Assembly: GCF_003797765.1 (NCBI RefSeq)
Contig: NZ_RKMB01000012.1
Location: 124,001-188,000 of the forward strand
Reading direction: 5' to 3'
Length of the DNA: 64,000 nucleotides
DNA from: Ramlibacter sp. WS9
Lineage (GTDB): Bacteria; Pseudomonadota; Gammaproteobacteria; Burkholderiales; Burkholderiaceae_C
Shown here in pieces: positions 7,405 through 15,232 of this stretch (positions are counted from its first letter, which is position 1; each line of letters opens with the position of its first letter). The position numbers were made by a program, and so were the translations under genes. Under the pieces are notes generated by a model. It made no database searches. It had not been told where the DNA came from and was given only the letters and a program-made list of their open reading frames with translations.

Positions 7405-8727
7405 TCAGCCCTGGCGCTGGAACAAGACGAGCTTGGCTTCCGTCGTCACGTCGGCCTTGCTCGCTGTCATCGCCACGTCGTAACGTGCTCCGGGCAACGG
7501 GAAGGGCGACACGAAGCTGAACTCGAAGTGCCCGCTCGAATCCGCTTCCACAGCGCGGGAGAACACGTTCCGCGCGACTCCGAACTGGCCCACCATGGGC
7601 GGGATCGCGTCGACCCGCACCTGCACGACGGCGTTCGGTGCCGTGCGGCCGCGCACGTGCGTCACGTTGCCGTCCACCTGGCCGTTGTTCACATGGCTCA
7701 GGATCTGGATCGGCACGGTCGCGGGGCCGGATGCGATGTCGAAACTCCAGCTGCGCCGGATGGCATTGCCGGCGTTGTCGCGCGCCTGCACGTCTACCGT
7801 GTGGCGCCCGGGCGGAAGCGGCGTGCGCAGGCTGAAGGACTCGGGCGTCACATGGGCGTCGTCGGTCACGTTGCGGCCGGAAATCATGATGCGCACGCTG
7901 CGCGGGTCCACACCGGTGCCGCCGCGGTCGTTGAAGTTGCCGGAGATGGTCGTGGCCGGTGCCCCGGGCAGGGTTTCGCCTTCACGCGGGGACACGTTGG
8001 TGAGCTGGGGTGGCCGGGTGTCGGCTGCCACCAACGGCTGCGCCAGGTTCATGGTCACCGCACGCTCGCCCATCCGCAGCGTCGCCACCACCGGCCCCGC
8101 CGTGTTGATCGTATCGGCGCGGCGCACGGTGTAGCTGCCTTCGTAGTGGCCCGGGCGTGTCTCACGCAGGGCCACGTCGTTGGCCATGCCCGGCAGGTCG
8201 ACCGACACGGCGGCACCCGGAACACCTTCGAGCGTGAATCGGATCTCGACGCCGGGCTGGATACGGTCCAGCGCGGCAACCTGGAAGCGTTCGATACGCA
8301 AGGGCACCGGCGGGGGTGGGGCGGACGGCGCCGTGGCCACATTGCCCAGCCCCGCCGGCACCTCATAGCTCGCCGTCACGGTCCGGTTGCCCCGGCGCAT
8401 GATCGCCCGCACGGCGTCGCCTTCCTCGATGCGGTCGCTGCGGGCGATCACGTATCGCCCGACGTACACGCCCGGCGACCTCTCGGCCAGCGGAATCAGG
8501 GCCTGTGCGCCGCGAATGCGGATGCTGGCTTTGGCCCGTGGTGTGCCCTCCAGCCTGAAGTGCAGGCGTGAGCCGGGCGCGAGTCCATGATCGCTCGTGA
8601 CCTGGAGTGAGCTCACCTCGGGTGACCCTGCTTGGGCGATGGCCGCGGTGGGCAGCGCCGTCAAGGCGCCGGCCATCGGTGCCAGCAGGAACAGTGCTGC
8701 CACGTGATTGCGCAGTTGTGCTTTCAT
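7405..8727 (-). CDS. Secreted protein with duplicated and Ig-like domains
   Basis: A 440-residue exported protein of unknown function. A signal peptide (MKAQLRNHVAALFLLAPMAG to about AIAQA, residue 33) is followed by two diverged copies of an about 80-residue module: both contain a (P)G-x-(E/R)-(I/L)-x-F-(R/T)-LEG-(V/T)-P core and a PG-(V/H)-Y-(V/E)-G-(R/S)-Y segment. Then come an Ig/cadherin-like region (PPQLTNVSPREGETLPG ... DNAGNAIRRSWSFDI) and a C-terminal beta domain (GNVTHVRGRTAPNAVVQVRV). It has no catalytic motif, so adhesion or envelope binding is plausible. The start has a GGGGG-rich ribosome site. It precedes the ECF sigma/anti-sigma pair on the same strand. Confidence 0.75.
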   Translation of the reverse strand: MKAQLRNHVAALFLLAPMAGALTALPTAAIAQAGSPEVSSLQVTSDHGLAPGSRLHFRLEGTPRAKASIRIRGAQALIPLAERSPGVYVGRYVIARSDRIEEGDAVRAIMRRGNRTVTASYEVPAGLGNVATAPSAPPPPVPLRIERFQVAALDRIQPGVEIRFTLEGVPGAAVSVDLPGMANDVALRETRPGHYEGSYTVRRADTINTAGPVVATLRMGERAVTMNLAQPLVAADTRPPQLTNVSPREGETLPGAPATTISGNFNDRGGTGVDPRSVRIMISGRNVTDDAHVTPESFSLRTPLPPGRHTVDVQARDNAGNAIRRSWSFDIASGPATVPIQILSHVNNGQVDGNVTHVRGRTAPNAVVQVRVDAIPPMVGQFGVARNVFSRAVEADSSGHFEFSFVSPFPLPGARYDVAMTASKADVTTEAKLVLFQRQG

Positions 8728-8883
8728 ATTTAACCCCCTGAACAAAAAGTTGACGTCATGACGGTAGGGCTGAAAGCTGCGGCCTGACGTAGGCGATGGG
8801 GGAATGGGTTGGTAGGACTCGTCCAACTTGGCCATATCGGGAACGGCGGCCAAGGCCGGCGGTGCTTGTTACCATTGGTAGTC

Positions 8884-9393
8884 ATGAACCGACGCCAATT
8901 TCTTATCTTTCCTATCGCCTGTGCTGGAGGTATCGCCATGGCAGACCTGCCCAAAGTGCAATCGCTCGACGACTCCCTGCGCTGGCTCGACCGGCTGGAA
9001 AAGGCGCGCGAGGCGAAAGCGGTGGGCGCCTGGCCGCTCGGCGCGGTGTTCGAGCACCTCGCGCAGAGCATCGAGATGAGCATGGATGGGTTTCCTCAGC
9101 CTCGAAGTGCCCTGTTCCAGAGTACAGCCGGCGGCGCCGCGTTCGCCTACTTCAAGTGGCGCGGAAGCATGACCCATGGCTTGGCCGAACCCATCCCGGG
9201 CGCGCCCGCGCTTGGAGCCGGAGCGGACTGGAAGCCGGGTGCCCTGCGGCTGCGCCAGGCCATCACGCGTTTCAATGCCTACACCGGGCCCCTCAAGCCG
9301 CACTTCGCCTACGGCGCCTTGACCCGGTCCGAGTTCGCGCTGGCCCACAACATGCACATCGCGAACCACCAGGACGAGATCGTCACGGCGTAG
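8884..9393 (+). CDS. DUF1569 family protein with N-terminal export-like sequence
   Basis: A 169-residue DUF1569 (DinB-like four-helix) protein; the GAWPLGAVFEHLAQSIEMSM segment carries the family's conserved histidine. The N-terminus MNRRQFLIFPIACAGGIAMA has a twin-arginine-like NRRQFL followed by a hydrophobic run, suggesting Tat export or a membrane anchor. A second ATG at 8938 (MADLPKV) would give a cytoplasmic form. DinB-like proteins are often metal-dependent thiol transferases, but activity here is unproven. It converges with dinB (DNA polymerase IV), which is unrelated despite the shared name. Confidence 0.75.
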   Translation: MNRRQFLIFPIACAGGIAMADLPKVQSLDDSLRWLDRLEKAREAKAVGAWPLGAVFEHLAQSIEMSMDGFPQPRSALFQSTAGGAAFAYFKWRGSMTHGLAEPIPGAPALGAGADWKPGALRLRQAITRFNAYTGPLKPHFAYGALTRSEFALAHNMHIANHQDEIVTA

Positions 9394-9400
9394 GCGGCGT

Positions 9401-10636
9401 TCAGAACAGGTCCAGGGTCCCTTCGAAGGGCGCGGGCTCGGCCACGCGATGAACGCCGGCCGCCGAAGCCTCGGCCGGGGCTTGCGCCTCAGGCGAGCCG
9501 GCCTTGGCCAGCTTTCCCACGCGCACCCCCAGCAAACGCAGCCGCCGCTCCAGCGGTACGCGCTTCAGGCACTGGCCCGCGATCTGCCGTATGGTCTTCG
9601 CGTCGGCCGTGAACTGCTCGATCGTCTGGTCGCGCGTGGCGATCTTGAAATCGTCGTAGCGCAGCTTGATGCCGATGGTCTTGCCCACGTAGCCCTTGCG
9701 TTGCAGGTCGCCCGCCACCTGCTTGCACAGGTCGGTGAAGATCGTGCCGAGTTCCGCGCGGTCCCGCACCGCATGGAGATCGCGGTCGAAGGTGGTCTCC
9801 CGGCTCATCGAGACCGGCTCGCTTTCCGTGACGACCGGGCGGTCGTCGCGGCCCCAGGCGGCGTCGTGCATCCAGGCCCCGTACGACTTGCCGAAGTTGT
9901 CGATGAGCCACTCGCGCTCCTGCGCGGCGATATCGCCGATGGTGTGCAGGTGCAGCTTGTGCAGCTTCACTTCGGCCTTGGGGCCGATCCCGTTGATCTT
10001 GCGCACCGCAAGCGGCCAGATCTTCGCCTGCACGTCGGCTTCGTACAGCACGGAAATGCCGTTGGGCTTGTTGAATTCGCTCGCCATCTTGGCGATGAGT
10101 TTGTTCGGCGCGACGCCGATGGAGCAGGTCAGGCCCGTTTTCTCGACGATCGCACGCTGGATCAGACGCGCCAGGACGCGCCCGCCTTCACGCTGCCCGC
10201 CTGGCACGTCGGTGAAGTCCACGTAGACCTCGTCGACACCACGGTCCTCGATGACCGGCGCGATCTCGGCGATGGTGCTCTTGAAGAGGCGCGAGTACTT
10301 TCGCACCTCCTCGAAATCCACTGGCAGCACGATCGCTTGCGGGCACAGCTTGGCCGCCTTCATCATCCCCATGGCGGAACCGACGCCGAACTGGCGCGCA
10401 GGATACGTCGCGGTGGTAATGACGCCGCGGCCCACGTAGTCCTTTAGTAGCGGGAAGGCCGAGGCCGGAATTTCGCGCAATGGCAGGTCCGCGAAGCGTT
10501 GACGCACCATCTCGTCCACCGTGCGCCGGCCGCCGCCGATGATCACCGGCAGCCCCTTGAGCTGCGGATAGCGCAGCAGCTCCACCGACGCGAAGAAGGC
10601 GTCCATGTCGAGGTGGGCGATGCGGCGCAGTGTCAT
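9401..10636 (-). CDS. dinB: DNA polymerase IV (Y family)
   Basis: Error-prone translesion polymerase of the SOS/stress response, 411 residues. The N-terminal HLDMDAFFASVE motif provides the first metal-binding Asp and the steric-gate Phe; DRGVDEVYVDFTDV carries the second acidic cluster; CSIGVAPNKLIAKMASEFNKP is a Y-family signature; helix-hairpin-helix KINGIGPKAEVKLHKL and a little-finger domain follow. The C-terminal tail PFEGTLDLF resembles a beta-clamp-binding motif. No LexA box was evident upstream by eye. It diverges from the cytochrome gene. Confidence 0.94.
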   Translation of the reverse strand: MTLRRIAHLDMDAFFASVELLRYPQLKGLPVIIGGGRRTVDEMVRQRFADLPLREIPASAFPLLKDYVGRGVITTATYPARQFGVGSAMGMMKAAKLCPQAIVLPVDFEEVRKYSRLFKSTIAEIAPVIEDRGVDEVYVDFTDVPGGQREGGRVLARLIQRAIVEKTGLTCSIGVAPNKLIAKMASEFNKPNGISVLYEADVQAKIWPLAVRKINGIGPKAEVKLHKLHLHTIGDIAAQEREWLIDNFGKSYGAWMHDAAWGRDDRPVVTESEPVSMSRETTFDRDLHAVRDRAELGTIFTDLCKQVAGDLQRKGYVGKTIGIKLRYDDFKIATRDQTIEQFTADAKTIRQIAGQCLKRVPLERRLRLLGVRVGKLAKAGSPEAQAPAEASAAGVHRVAEPAPFEGTLDLF

Positions 10637-10689
10637 GCGGCGATTTTGCCGCCACCGCCGGCCTTGTCCGATCCCCGTGATTTTGTTTA

Positions 10690-10718
10690 CTGACGGAATG
10701 GCGTGCAGTTCCTAGAAT
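10690..10718 (+). promoter_or_regulatory. Sigma-70-like promoter for the cytochrome c gene
   Basis: CTGACG (-35, four of six to TTGACA) is separated by 17 bases from TAGAAT (-10, five of six to TATAAT), 44 bases before the cytochrome ATG. Spacing and position support a housekeeping promoter. Confidence 0.5.
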
Positions 10719-10761
10719 CGCCGGCTGGGCAGGGGAGTACGACGAGGATGGAGACCAACTG

Positions 10762-11658
10762 ATGAAAACATGGATCAAGTGGACGGCAGGCCTGGTGGGC
10801 GCCGTCGTTGTGGTGGTGGCGGGCGCGGGCGCGGTGGGCTACAAGCTCGCCGAAAGCAAGATGGCGCGCAAGGTGGAGGTCACGGTGAAGCCGGTGGCCT
10901 ACGTGACGGACGCGCAATCGCTGGAGCGGGGCAAGTACCTGTTCGAGTCGCGCGGCTGCGTGGACTGCCACGGCGCGAACGGCGGCGGCCGGACTTTCGT
11001 GGAAAACGACAAGGGCCTCAAGCTCGCCGGCCCCAACATCACGCCCGGCGGCGCGACGGCGGGCTACAAGCCGGACGACTGGGTGCGCATCATTCGCCAC
11101 GGCGTAAAGAGCAATGGCCAGGCCGCCATGATCATGCCGAGCGAAGACTACAACCGCTTCACCGACCAGGACTTGGCGTCTCTCGTCGCCTACGTGCGGG
11201 GGCTGCCGCCGGTGACTGGCGGTGCCGCCGTGGTGCAACTGCCGGTGCCGGTGCGCGTGCTCTACGGTTTCGGCGCGATCAAGGATGCGGCCGCCAAGAT
11301 CGACCATTCCTTGCCGCCTGCGCAGCCTGTGGCTGCCGGCGTGACCGTCCAGCACGGTGCTTACGTGGCCAACATGTGCATCGGCTGCCACGGCGAAAAA
11401 CTTTCCGGCGGCAAGATCCCCGGCGGCCCGCCCGATTGGCCGGCGGCAGCCAACATCACGCCAGGCGAGGGCTCGGCCATGACCCGCTACAAGGACTCGG
11501 CGGCGTTCGTCACCATGCTGCGCAGCGGGAAGCGCCCGGACGGCACGCCGATCAAGGTCATGCCGTTCGAATCTCTCGCCAAGCTCAACGACGTTGACGC
11601 GCAGGCCATTTACGAATTTCTCAAGACGGTGCCGCCACGGCCCGCGGGCGGCCGTTAG
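10762..11658 (+). CDS. Membrane-anchored diheme cytochrome c
   Basis: A 298-residue periplasmic electron carrier tethered by an N-terminal helix (about residues 7-27). Two class-I cytochrome c domains each have one heme site: CVDCH (Cys66, Cys69, His70) and CIGCH (Cys206, Cys209, His210). Candidate axial methionines are in AAMIMPSEDY and IKVMPFESL. The arrangement resembles the cytochrome c subunits of membrane dehydrogenases, but no dehydrogenase gene adjoins it. A promoter-like sequence lies upstream. The next gene, a lipoprotein, follows after 32 bases. Confidence 0.88.
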   Translation: MKTWIKWTAGLVGAVVVVVAGAGAVGYKLAESKMARKVEVTVKPVAYVTDAQSLERGKYLFESRGCVDCHGANGGGRTFVENDKGLKLAGPNITPGGATAGYKPDDWVRIIRHGVKSNGQAAMIMPSEDYNRFTDQDLASLVAYVRGLPPVTGGAAVVQLPVPVRVLYGFGAIKDAAAKIDHSLPPAQPVAAGVTVQHGAYVANMCIGCHGEKLSGGKIPGGPPDWPAAANITPGEGSAMTRYKDSAAFVTMLRSGKRPDGTPIKVMPFESLAKLNDVDAQAIYEFLKTVPPRPAGGR

Positions 11659-11690
11659 ACCACCGTCGCGCCAGCAACCAGGAGGCATCC

Positions 11691-12146
11691 ATGTTCAAGG
11701 CGCTCGTTTCGTTGGCAATGGCACTGTCGTTGTGGGGCTGCGCCGCATCGATGCCGCGCGTCGCGCCTGAAGAGGCCCGGCAGCAGGTGATGGCCACGGA
11801 GCGCGCGTTCGCCAAGACCATGGCCGATCGGGACCTCAAGGCGTTCGCGAGCTTCATCTCGGACGACACGGTGTTTTTCTCGGGGCCCAAGCCCTTGCAC
11901 GGCAAGCAGGCCGTGGTCGACTTCTGGTCGCGGCTCTACCAGAAGCCGCAGGCCCCGTTCTCGTGGGAGCCGGATGAAGTCGAGGTGCTCGATTCCGGCA
12001 CGCTCGCCATCAGCTCTGGCCCGGTGCGTGACCCGAACGGCAAGCTGTTCGCGCGGTTCACCTCGGTCTGGCGGCTGGAAGCGCCCGGCCAATGGCGCAT
12101 CATCTTCGACAAGGGCAACGAGGTCTGCGACTGCGCCAAGCCCTAG
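11691..12146 (+). CDS. NTF2-like (DUF4440/SnoaL) lipoprotein
   Basis: A 151-residue lipoprotein. The N-terminus MFKALVSLAMALSLWGC ends in a lipobox with Cys17 as the lipidation site. The remainder is an NTF2/SnoaL-type cone domain (ATERAFAKTMADRDLKAF, FISDDTVFFSG, HGKQAVVDFWSRL, TSVWRLEAPGQWRIIFDKG), as found in DUF4440 proteins. AGGAGG before the ATG supports the start. It is probably co-transcribed with the diheme cytochrome and converges on the TetR gene. The ligand or activity is unknown. Confidence 0.82.
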   Translation: MFKALVSLAMALSLWGCAASMPRVAPEEARQQVMATERAFAKTMADRDLKAFASFISDDTVFFSGPKPLHGKQAVVDFWSRLYQKPQAPFSWEPDEVEVLDSGTLAISSGPVRDPNGKLFARFTSVWRLEAPGQWRIIFDKGNEVCDCAKP

Positions 12147-12149
12147 ACC

Positions 12150-12812
12150 CTAGACCTTTGACCCGGTCTGCGCCGCCAGAGCGTCGAACAGCACGTCGAG
12201 GCCGAACTCGAAAACCGAATCCAGGTTCTTCACGCTCAGGTGCGGCGCCACCGCGCGTACGCGCGGAAAGGCGATGAGCTCGGGCGCGCGCTCCAGCCGC
12301 AGCGGCGTCGCGTCCGCTATCCGTTCGCGGCTGGCGACATCGGCCATGCCCGCGCCGCTGGCAAAACCGCCAATCAATCGGAACCAGCGGGCGGACTGCT
12401 GCGCCGTGAGACCCAATTCGCCGAAGACGCCCAGCAGCGCTTCGTAGAACGCAAAGGCCCGCTCGGTGTTAAAGCGCCGAGCCGCCAGCAGCACGAAGGC
12501 TGGCGGATGGCGGATCGCGCAGGCGCGGTAGCTGCGGATGCAGGCGCGCAGGCGCTGCCGCGGCGTGCCTGAGGCCGGCAGCTCGACCTCTTCCAGCAGG
12601 CAGTCCACCACACCGTCCAGCAGGTCGCCCTTGCTCGGAAAGTGGTGGTAGAGCGCCATGGCTTCCACGCCGAGGCGCGCTCCGAGACGCCGCATTGAAC
12701 AGCTCTCCAGTCCTTCGTCATCGATGAGTTCCAGGGCCGAGCGCGCGATCCGCTCGCGCGACAACGGGGTGCGGCGGGTCGGGGTGGGCGGCTTGGTTCC
12801 GGCTTTGGCCAT
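12150..12812 (-). CDS. TetR family transcriptional regulator
   Basis: A 220-residue repressor-type protein. The N-terminal helix-turn-helix is clear: LSRERIARSALELIDDEGLE, then MRRLGARLGVEAMALYHHFPSKGDLL. The C-terminal ligand domain resembles the TetR_C group (SARWFRLIGGFASGAG). It diverges from the 12886 gene across 73 bases holding two near-identical 17-base operator-like palindromes overlapping a strong promoter, so it very likely represses the divergent small gene and GNAT gene, and perhaps itself. The ligand is unknown. Confidence 0.9.
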   Translation of the reverse strand: MAKAGTKPPTPTRRTPLSRERIARSALELIDDEGLESCSMRRLGARLGVEAMALYHHFPSKGDLLDGVVDCLLEEVELPASGTPRQRLRACIRSYRACAIRHPPAFVLLAARRFNTERAFAFYEALLGVFGELGLTAQQSARWFRLIGGFASGAGMADVASRERIADATPLRLERAPELIAFPRVRAVAPHLSVKNLDSVFEFGLDVLFDALAAQTGSKV

Positions 12813-12818
12813 GGCTGG

Positions 12819-12867
12819 ACTTTACACCGTATGGTTCCTTGTCTACAATGACTTTACGCTGTAAGGT
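12819..12867 (+). promoter_or_regulatory. Promoter flanked by two TetR-type operators
   Basis: The -35 TTTACA (12821-12826) and -10 TACAAT (12844-12849) are each five of six to consensus, with 17-base spacing, reading toward the 12886 gene. Two palindromes, ACTTTACaccGTATGGT (12819-12835) and ACTTTACgctGTAAGGT (12851-12867), share the half-site ACTTTAC and lie 32 bases apart (three helical turns). The first covers the -35 and the second the transcript start, an arrangement expected for repression by the adjacent TetR protein. Confidence 0.65.
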
Positions 12868-12885
12868 GCAGCGCAGGAGCCCATC

Positions 12886-13173
12886 ATGTACCTGAGTGTC
12901 TATCGCTTCGAGGGCGACACCGCCGTGCTCGCCGCCGCATACGGCCGGCTGCTGGCATCCATGCCCACCGACAAGTTCGATTTCCACGCCTGCATCGAGA
13001 GGCCCGGCGGCATCGAGATTTATGACGCCTGCCCCACGCGCGAAGTGCACGAGGCGTTCGTGGCCAGTCCCGAGTTCCGCGGCGCCCTGGCGCAGGCCGG
13101 CTTGCCGTCGCCGGAAATCGTGCCGCTGGGTGAAACCCGCGCCGCATTCGCGCAAGGCAGGCGGCTGGCATGA
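12886..13173 (+). CDS. Small conserved hypothetical protein
   Basis: A 95-residue cytoplasmic protein, probably a ferredoxin-like alpha/beta fold: MYLSVYRFEG ... FDFHACIERPGGIEIYDACP ... VHEAFVASPEFRGALAQAGLP resembles small monooxygenase-like (ABM/DUF1428-like) domains, but I cannot assign a family. AGGAG lies upstream of the ATG. Its stop overlaps the GNAT start as ATGA, and its promoter carries the TetR-type operators, so the two genes form a regulated pair. Confidence 0.7.
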   Translation: MYLSVYRFEGDTAVLAAAYGRLLASMPTDKFDFHACIERPGGIEIYDACPTREVHEAFVASPEFRGALAQAGLPSPEIVPLGETRAAFAQGRRLA

Positions 13174-14003
13174 GCGGGGTGCTTTCGGCTCACGGGGCCG
13201 CCACGGTGGCCGACGACGCGGAAGCAGCCGCGTTCGCCGAGCTCTATGCCTGCGCGCCGCCCGCTCTGCAGTCGCGGCTGGGGCTGCGGGTGGAGCGGAT
13301 CGCGGACGCCACCTTGCTTCTCGCGCCGGGCCTGCCGGAGTCGATGTTCAATCGCGCCATCGGCCTGGGGCTCCGGCAGGAGGCGGGCGCGGCGCAAGTC
13401 GATGCGATCGTCCAGGCCTATCGCGCGGCCGGGTGCCCCACCTGGTGGCTGCACTGGAATCCGCATTCGACGCCAGAGAGCCTGCCCGCGATGCTGCCCT
13501 CGATGGGTTTTACCCAGCCCGCGCGCCGCAGCTGGGCCAAGGTGCTGCACGGCCCCGAGCCGGCGCCGAAGATCCCGACGGATCTGCACATAGCGCCCGC
13601 CACGGCATCGCAGCTCGGCGAAGTGATACGCGCCATCGTGACCGCATTCGAGATGCCGCCCTTCATGGCGGATTGGCTCGCGGCGCTGCACGGCCAGCCG
13701 CACTGGCGCGTCTATGCCGTCACCGACGGGGCGCTGGTGGTGGGCGGTGGCTGTCTCTACGTGTCGGGCGAGCTGGCGTGGCTGGGCATGGGCGCGGTGC
13801 TGCCTTCGCACCGCCGGCGCGGCGGGCAGGGGGCCTTGATGGCGCGGCGCATCGCCGATGCCATCGAAGCCGGGGCGCTCCACGTCGTCACGGAAACCGG
13901 CGAGCCCATCGCTGACGAGCCCAACCCCTCGCTGGCCAACATGAAGCGCTGCGGCTTCGTCACCGTGGCCTCGCGCCTGAACTTCGCCGGGCCGGCTCAG
14001 TAG
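13170..14003 (+). CDS. GNAT family N-acetyltransferase
   Basis: A 277-residue acetyl-CoA-dependent transferase. The C-terminal half is the GNAT domain: the acceptor-side strand WLGMGAVLPSHRRRGGQGALMARR contains the pyrophosphate-binding R/Q-x-x-G-x-G/A-type loop, and NPSLANMKRCGFVTVASRLNF is the usual closing region. The N-terminal about 130 residues may be a second, degenerate GNAT-like half. It is translationally coupled (ATGA) to the preceding small gene and probably under the TetR regulator. Its 3' end overlaps the convergent lldD by seven bases. The substrate is unknown. Confidence 0.85.
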   Translation: MSGVLSAHGAATVADDAEAAAFAELYACAPPALQSRLGLRVERIADATLLLAPGLPESMFNRAIGLGLRQEAGAAQVDAIVQAYRAAGCPTWWLHWNPHSTPESLPAMLPSMGFTQPARRSWAKVLHGPEPAPKIPTDLHIAPATASQLGEVIRAIVTAFEMPPFMADWLAALHGQPHWRVYAVTDGALVVGGGCLYVSGELAWLGMGAVLPSHRRRGGQGALMARRIADAIEAGALHVVTETGEPIADEPNPSLANMKRCGFVTVASRLNFAGPAQ

Positions 14004-15145
14004 GTTCCGGGCAGCAGGATGCTCTGGTCGACCTGGGTGACGTCGGTGCGGCCGCAGAAGGCCATGGACAGGTCCAGCTCCTTGTGGATGATCCGCAGGA
14101 CGTAGTCCACGCCTTCCTCGCCCATCGCGCCCAGGCCGTACAGCATGGCGCGGCCGATGTAGGTGCCCTTGGCGCCGAGCGCCAGTGCCTTCAGCACGTG
14201 CTGGCCGGAGCGTATGCCGCCGTCCATGTGCACTTCGATCTTGTTGCCCACGGCTTCGACGATGCCGGGCAGCGCGGAGATGGAGGAGGGCGCGCCGTCG
14301 AGCTGGCGCCCGCCGTGGTTCGAGACGATCACGGCGTCGGCGCCGCTGTCCACTGCCAGCTGCGCATCCTCGGCGTCCTGGATGCCCTTCAGGATCAGCT
14401 TGCCGCCCCAGCGCTTCTTGATCCACTCGACGTCGTTCCACGACAGGGCCGGGTCGAACTGCTTGGCAGTCCATTCCGACAGCGAGCCCATGTTGTCGAC
14501 ACCCTGCACGTGCCCCACGATGTTGCCGAACTCGCGGCGCTTCGTGCCCAGCATGCCCAGGCACCAGCGCGGCTTGGTCATCATGTTGACGATGTTGGCA
14601 ATGGTGAGCTTGGGCGGCGCCGACAATCCGTTCTTCAGGTCCTTGTGGCGCTGGCCGAGAATCTGCAGGTCCAGCGTCAGCACCAGTGCCGAGCAGTTGG
14701 CGGCCTTGGCGCGGTCGATCAGCCGCTCGATGAAGCCGCGGTCGCGCATCACGTACAGCTGGAACCAGAAGGGGTGGCGGCCCGTCGCTTCGGCGATGTC
14801 CTCGATCGAGCAGATGCTCATGGTCGACAGCGTGAAGGGAATGCCGAATTTCTTCGCTGCCTTGGCGGCGAGGATTTCACCATCGGCGTGCTGCATGCCG
14901 GTGAGCCCCGTCGGGGCGATCGCCACCGGCATGGCGACGTCCTGGCCGACCATCTTCGTGCGGGTGCTGCGGTTCTCGATATTCACCGCCACCCGCTGGC
15001 GCAAGAGGATGCGGTTGAAGTCGGCCTCGTTGGCGCGGTAAGTGCTTTCCGTCCACGAGCCCGAATCGGCATAGTCGTAGAACATGCGCGGCACGCGCTT
15101 TTGCGCGAGCACGCGCAGGTCTTCGATGTTGGTGATCACGGGCAC
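13997..15145 (-). CDS. lldD: FMN-dependent L-lactate dehydrogenase / alpha-hydroxy-acid oxidase
   Basis: A 382-residue TIM-barrel flavoenzyme that oxidises L-lactate or a related 2-hydroxyacid at the inner membrane, passing electrons to quinone. Family signatures: FYDYADSGSWTE near the N-terminus, MPVAIAPTGLTGM (FMN binding), FWFQLYVMRDR, LVLTLDLQILGQRHKDLKNG, the catalytic-histidine motif SNHGGRQLDGAPSS, and MDGGIRSGQHVLKALALGAK. The start MPVITNIEDLRVLAQ matches the family. A glycolate or mandelate-type substrate cannot be excluded. It converges on and slightly overlaps the GNAT gene. Confidence 0.9.
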   Translation of the reverse strand: MPVITNIEDLRVLAQKRVPRMFYDYADSGSWTESTYRANEADFNRILLRQRVAVNIENRSTRTKMVGQDVAMPVAIAPTGLTGMQHADGEILAAKAAKKFGIPFTLSTMSICSIEDIAEATGRHPFWFQLYVMRDRGFIERLIDRAKAANCSALVLTLDLQILGQRHKDLKNGLSAPPKLTIANIVNMMTKPRWCLGMLGTKRREFGNIVGHVQGVDNMGSLSEWTAKQFDPALSWNDVEWIKKRWGGKLILKGIQDAEDAQLAVDSGADAVIVSNHGGRQLDGAPSSISALPGIVEAVGNKIEVHMDGGIRSGQHVLKALALGAKGTYIGRAMLYGLGAMGEEGVDYVLRIIHKELDLSMAFCGRTDVTQVDQSILLPGTY

Positions 15146-15232
15146 GGGGCAGGTCTCCTCAGGCAGTCGCTCATCGTAGCGGCAGCGGCGAAGCGCCGGG
15201 TTGAGAAAATTTGCGACGCCGCCGAAATTTGC

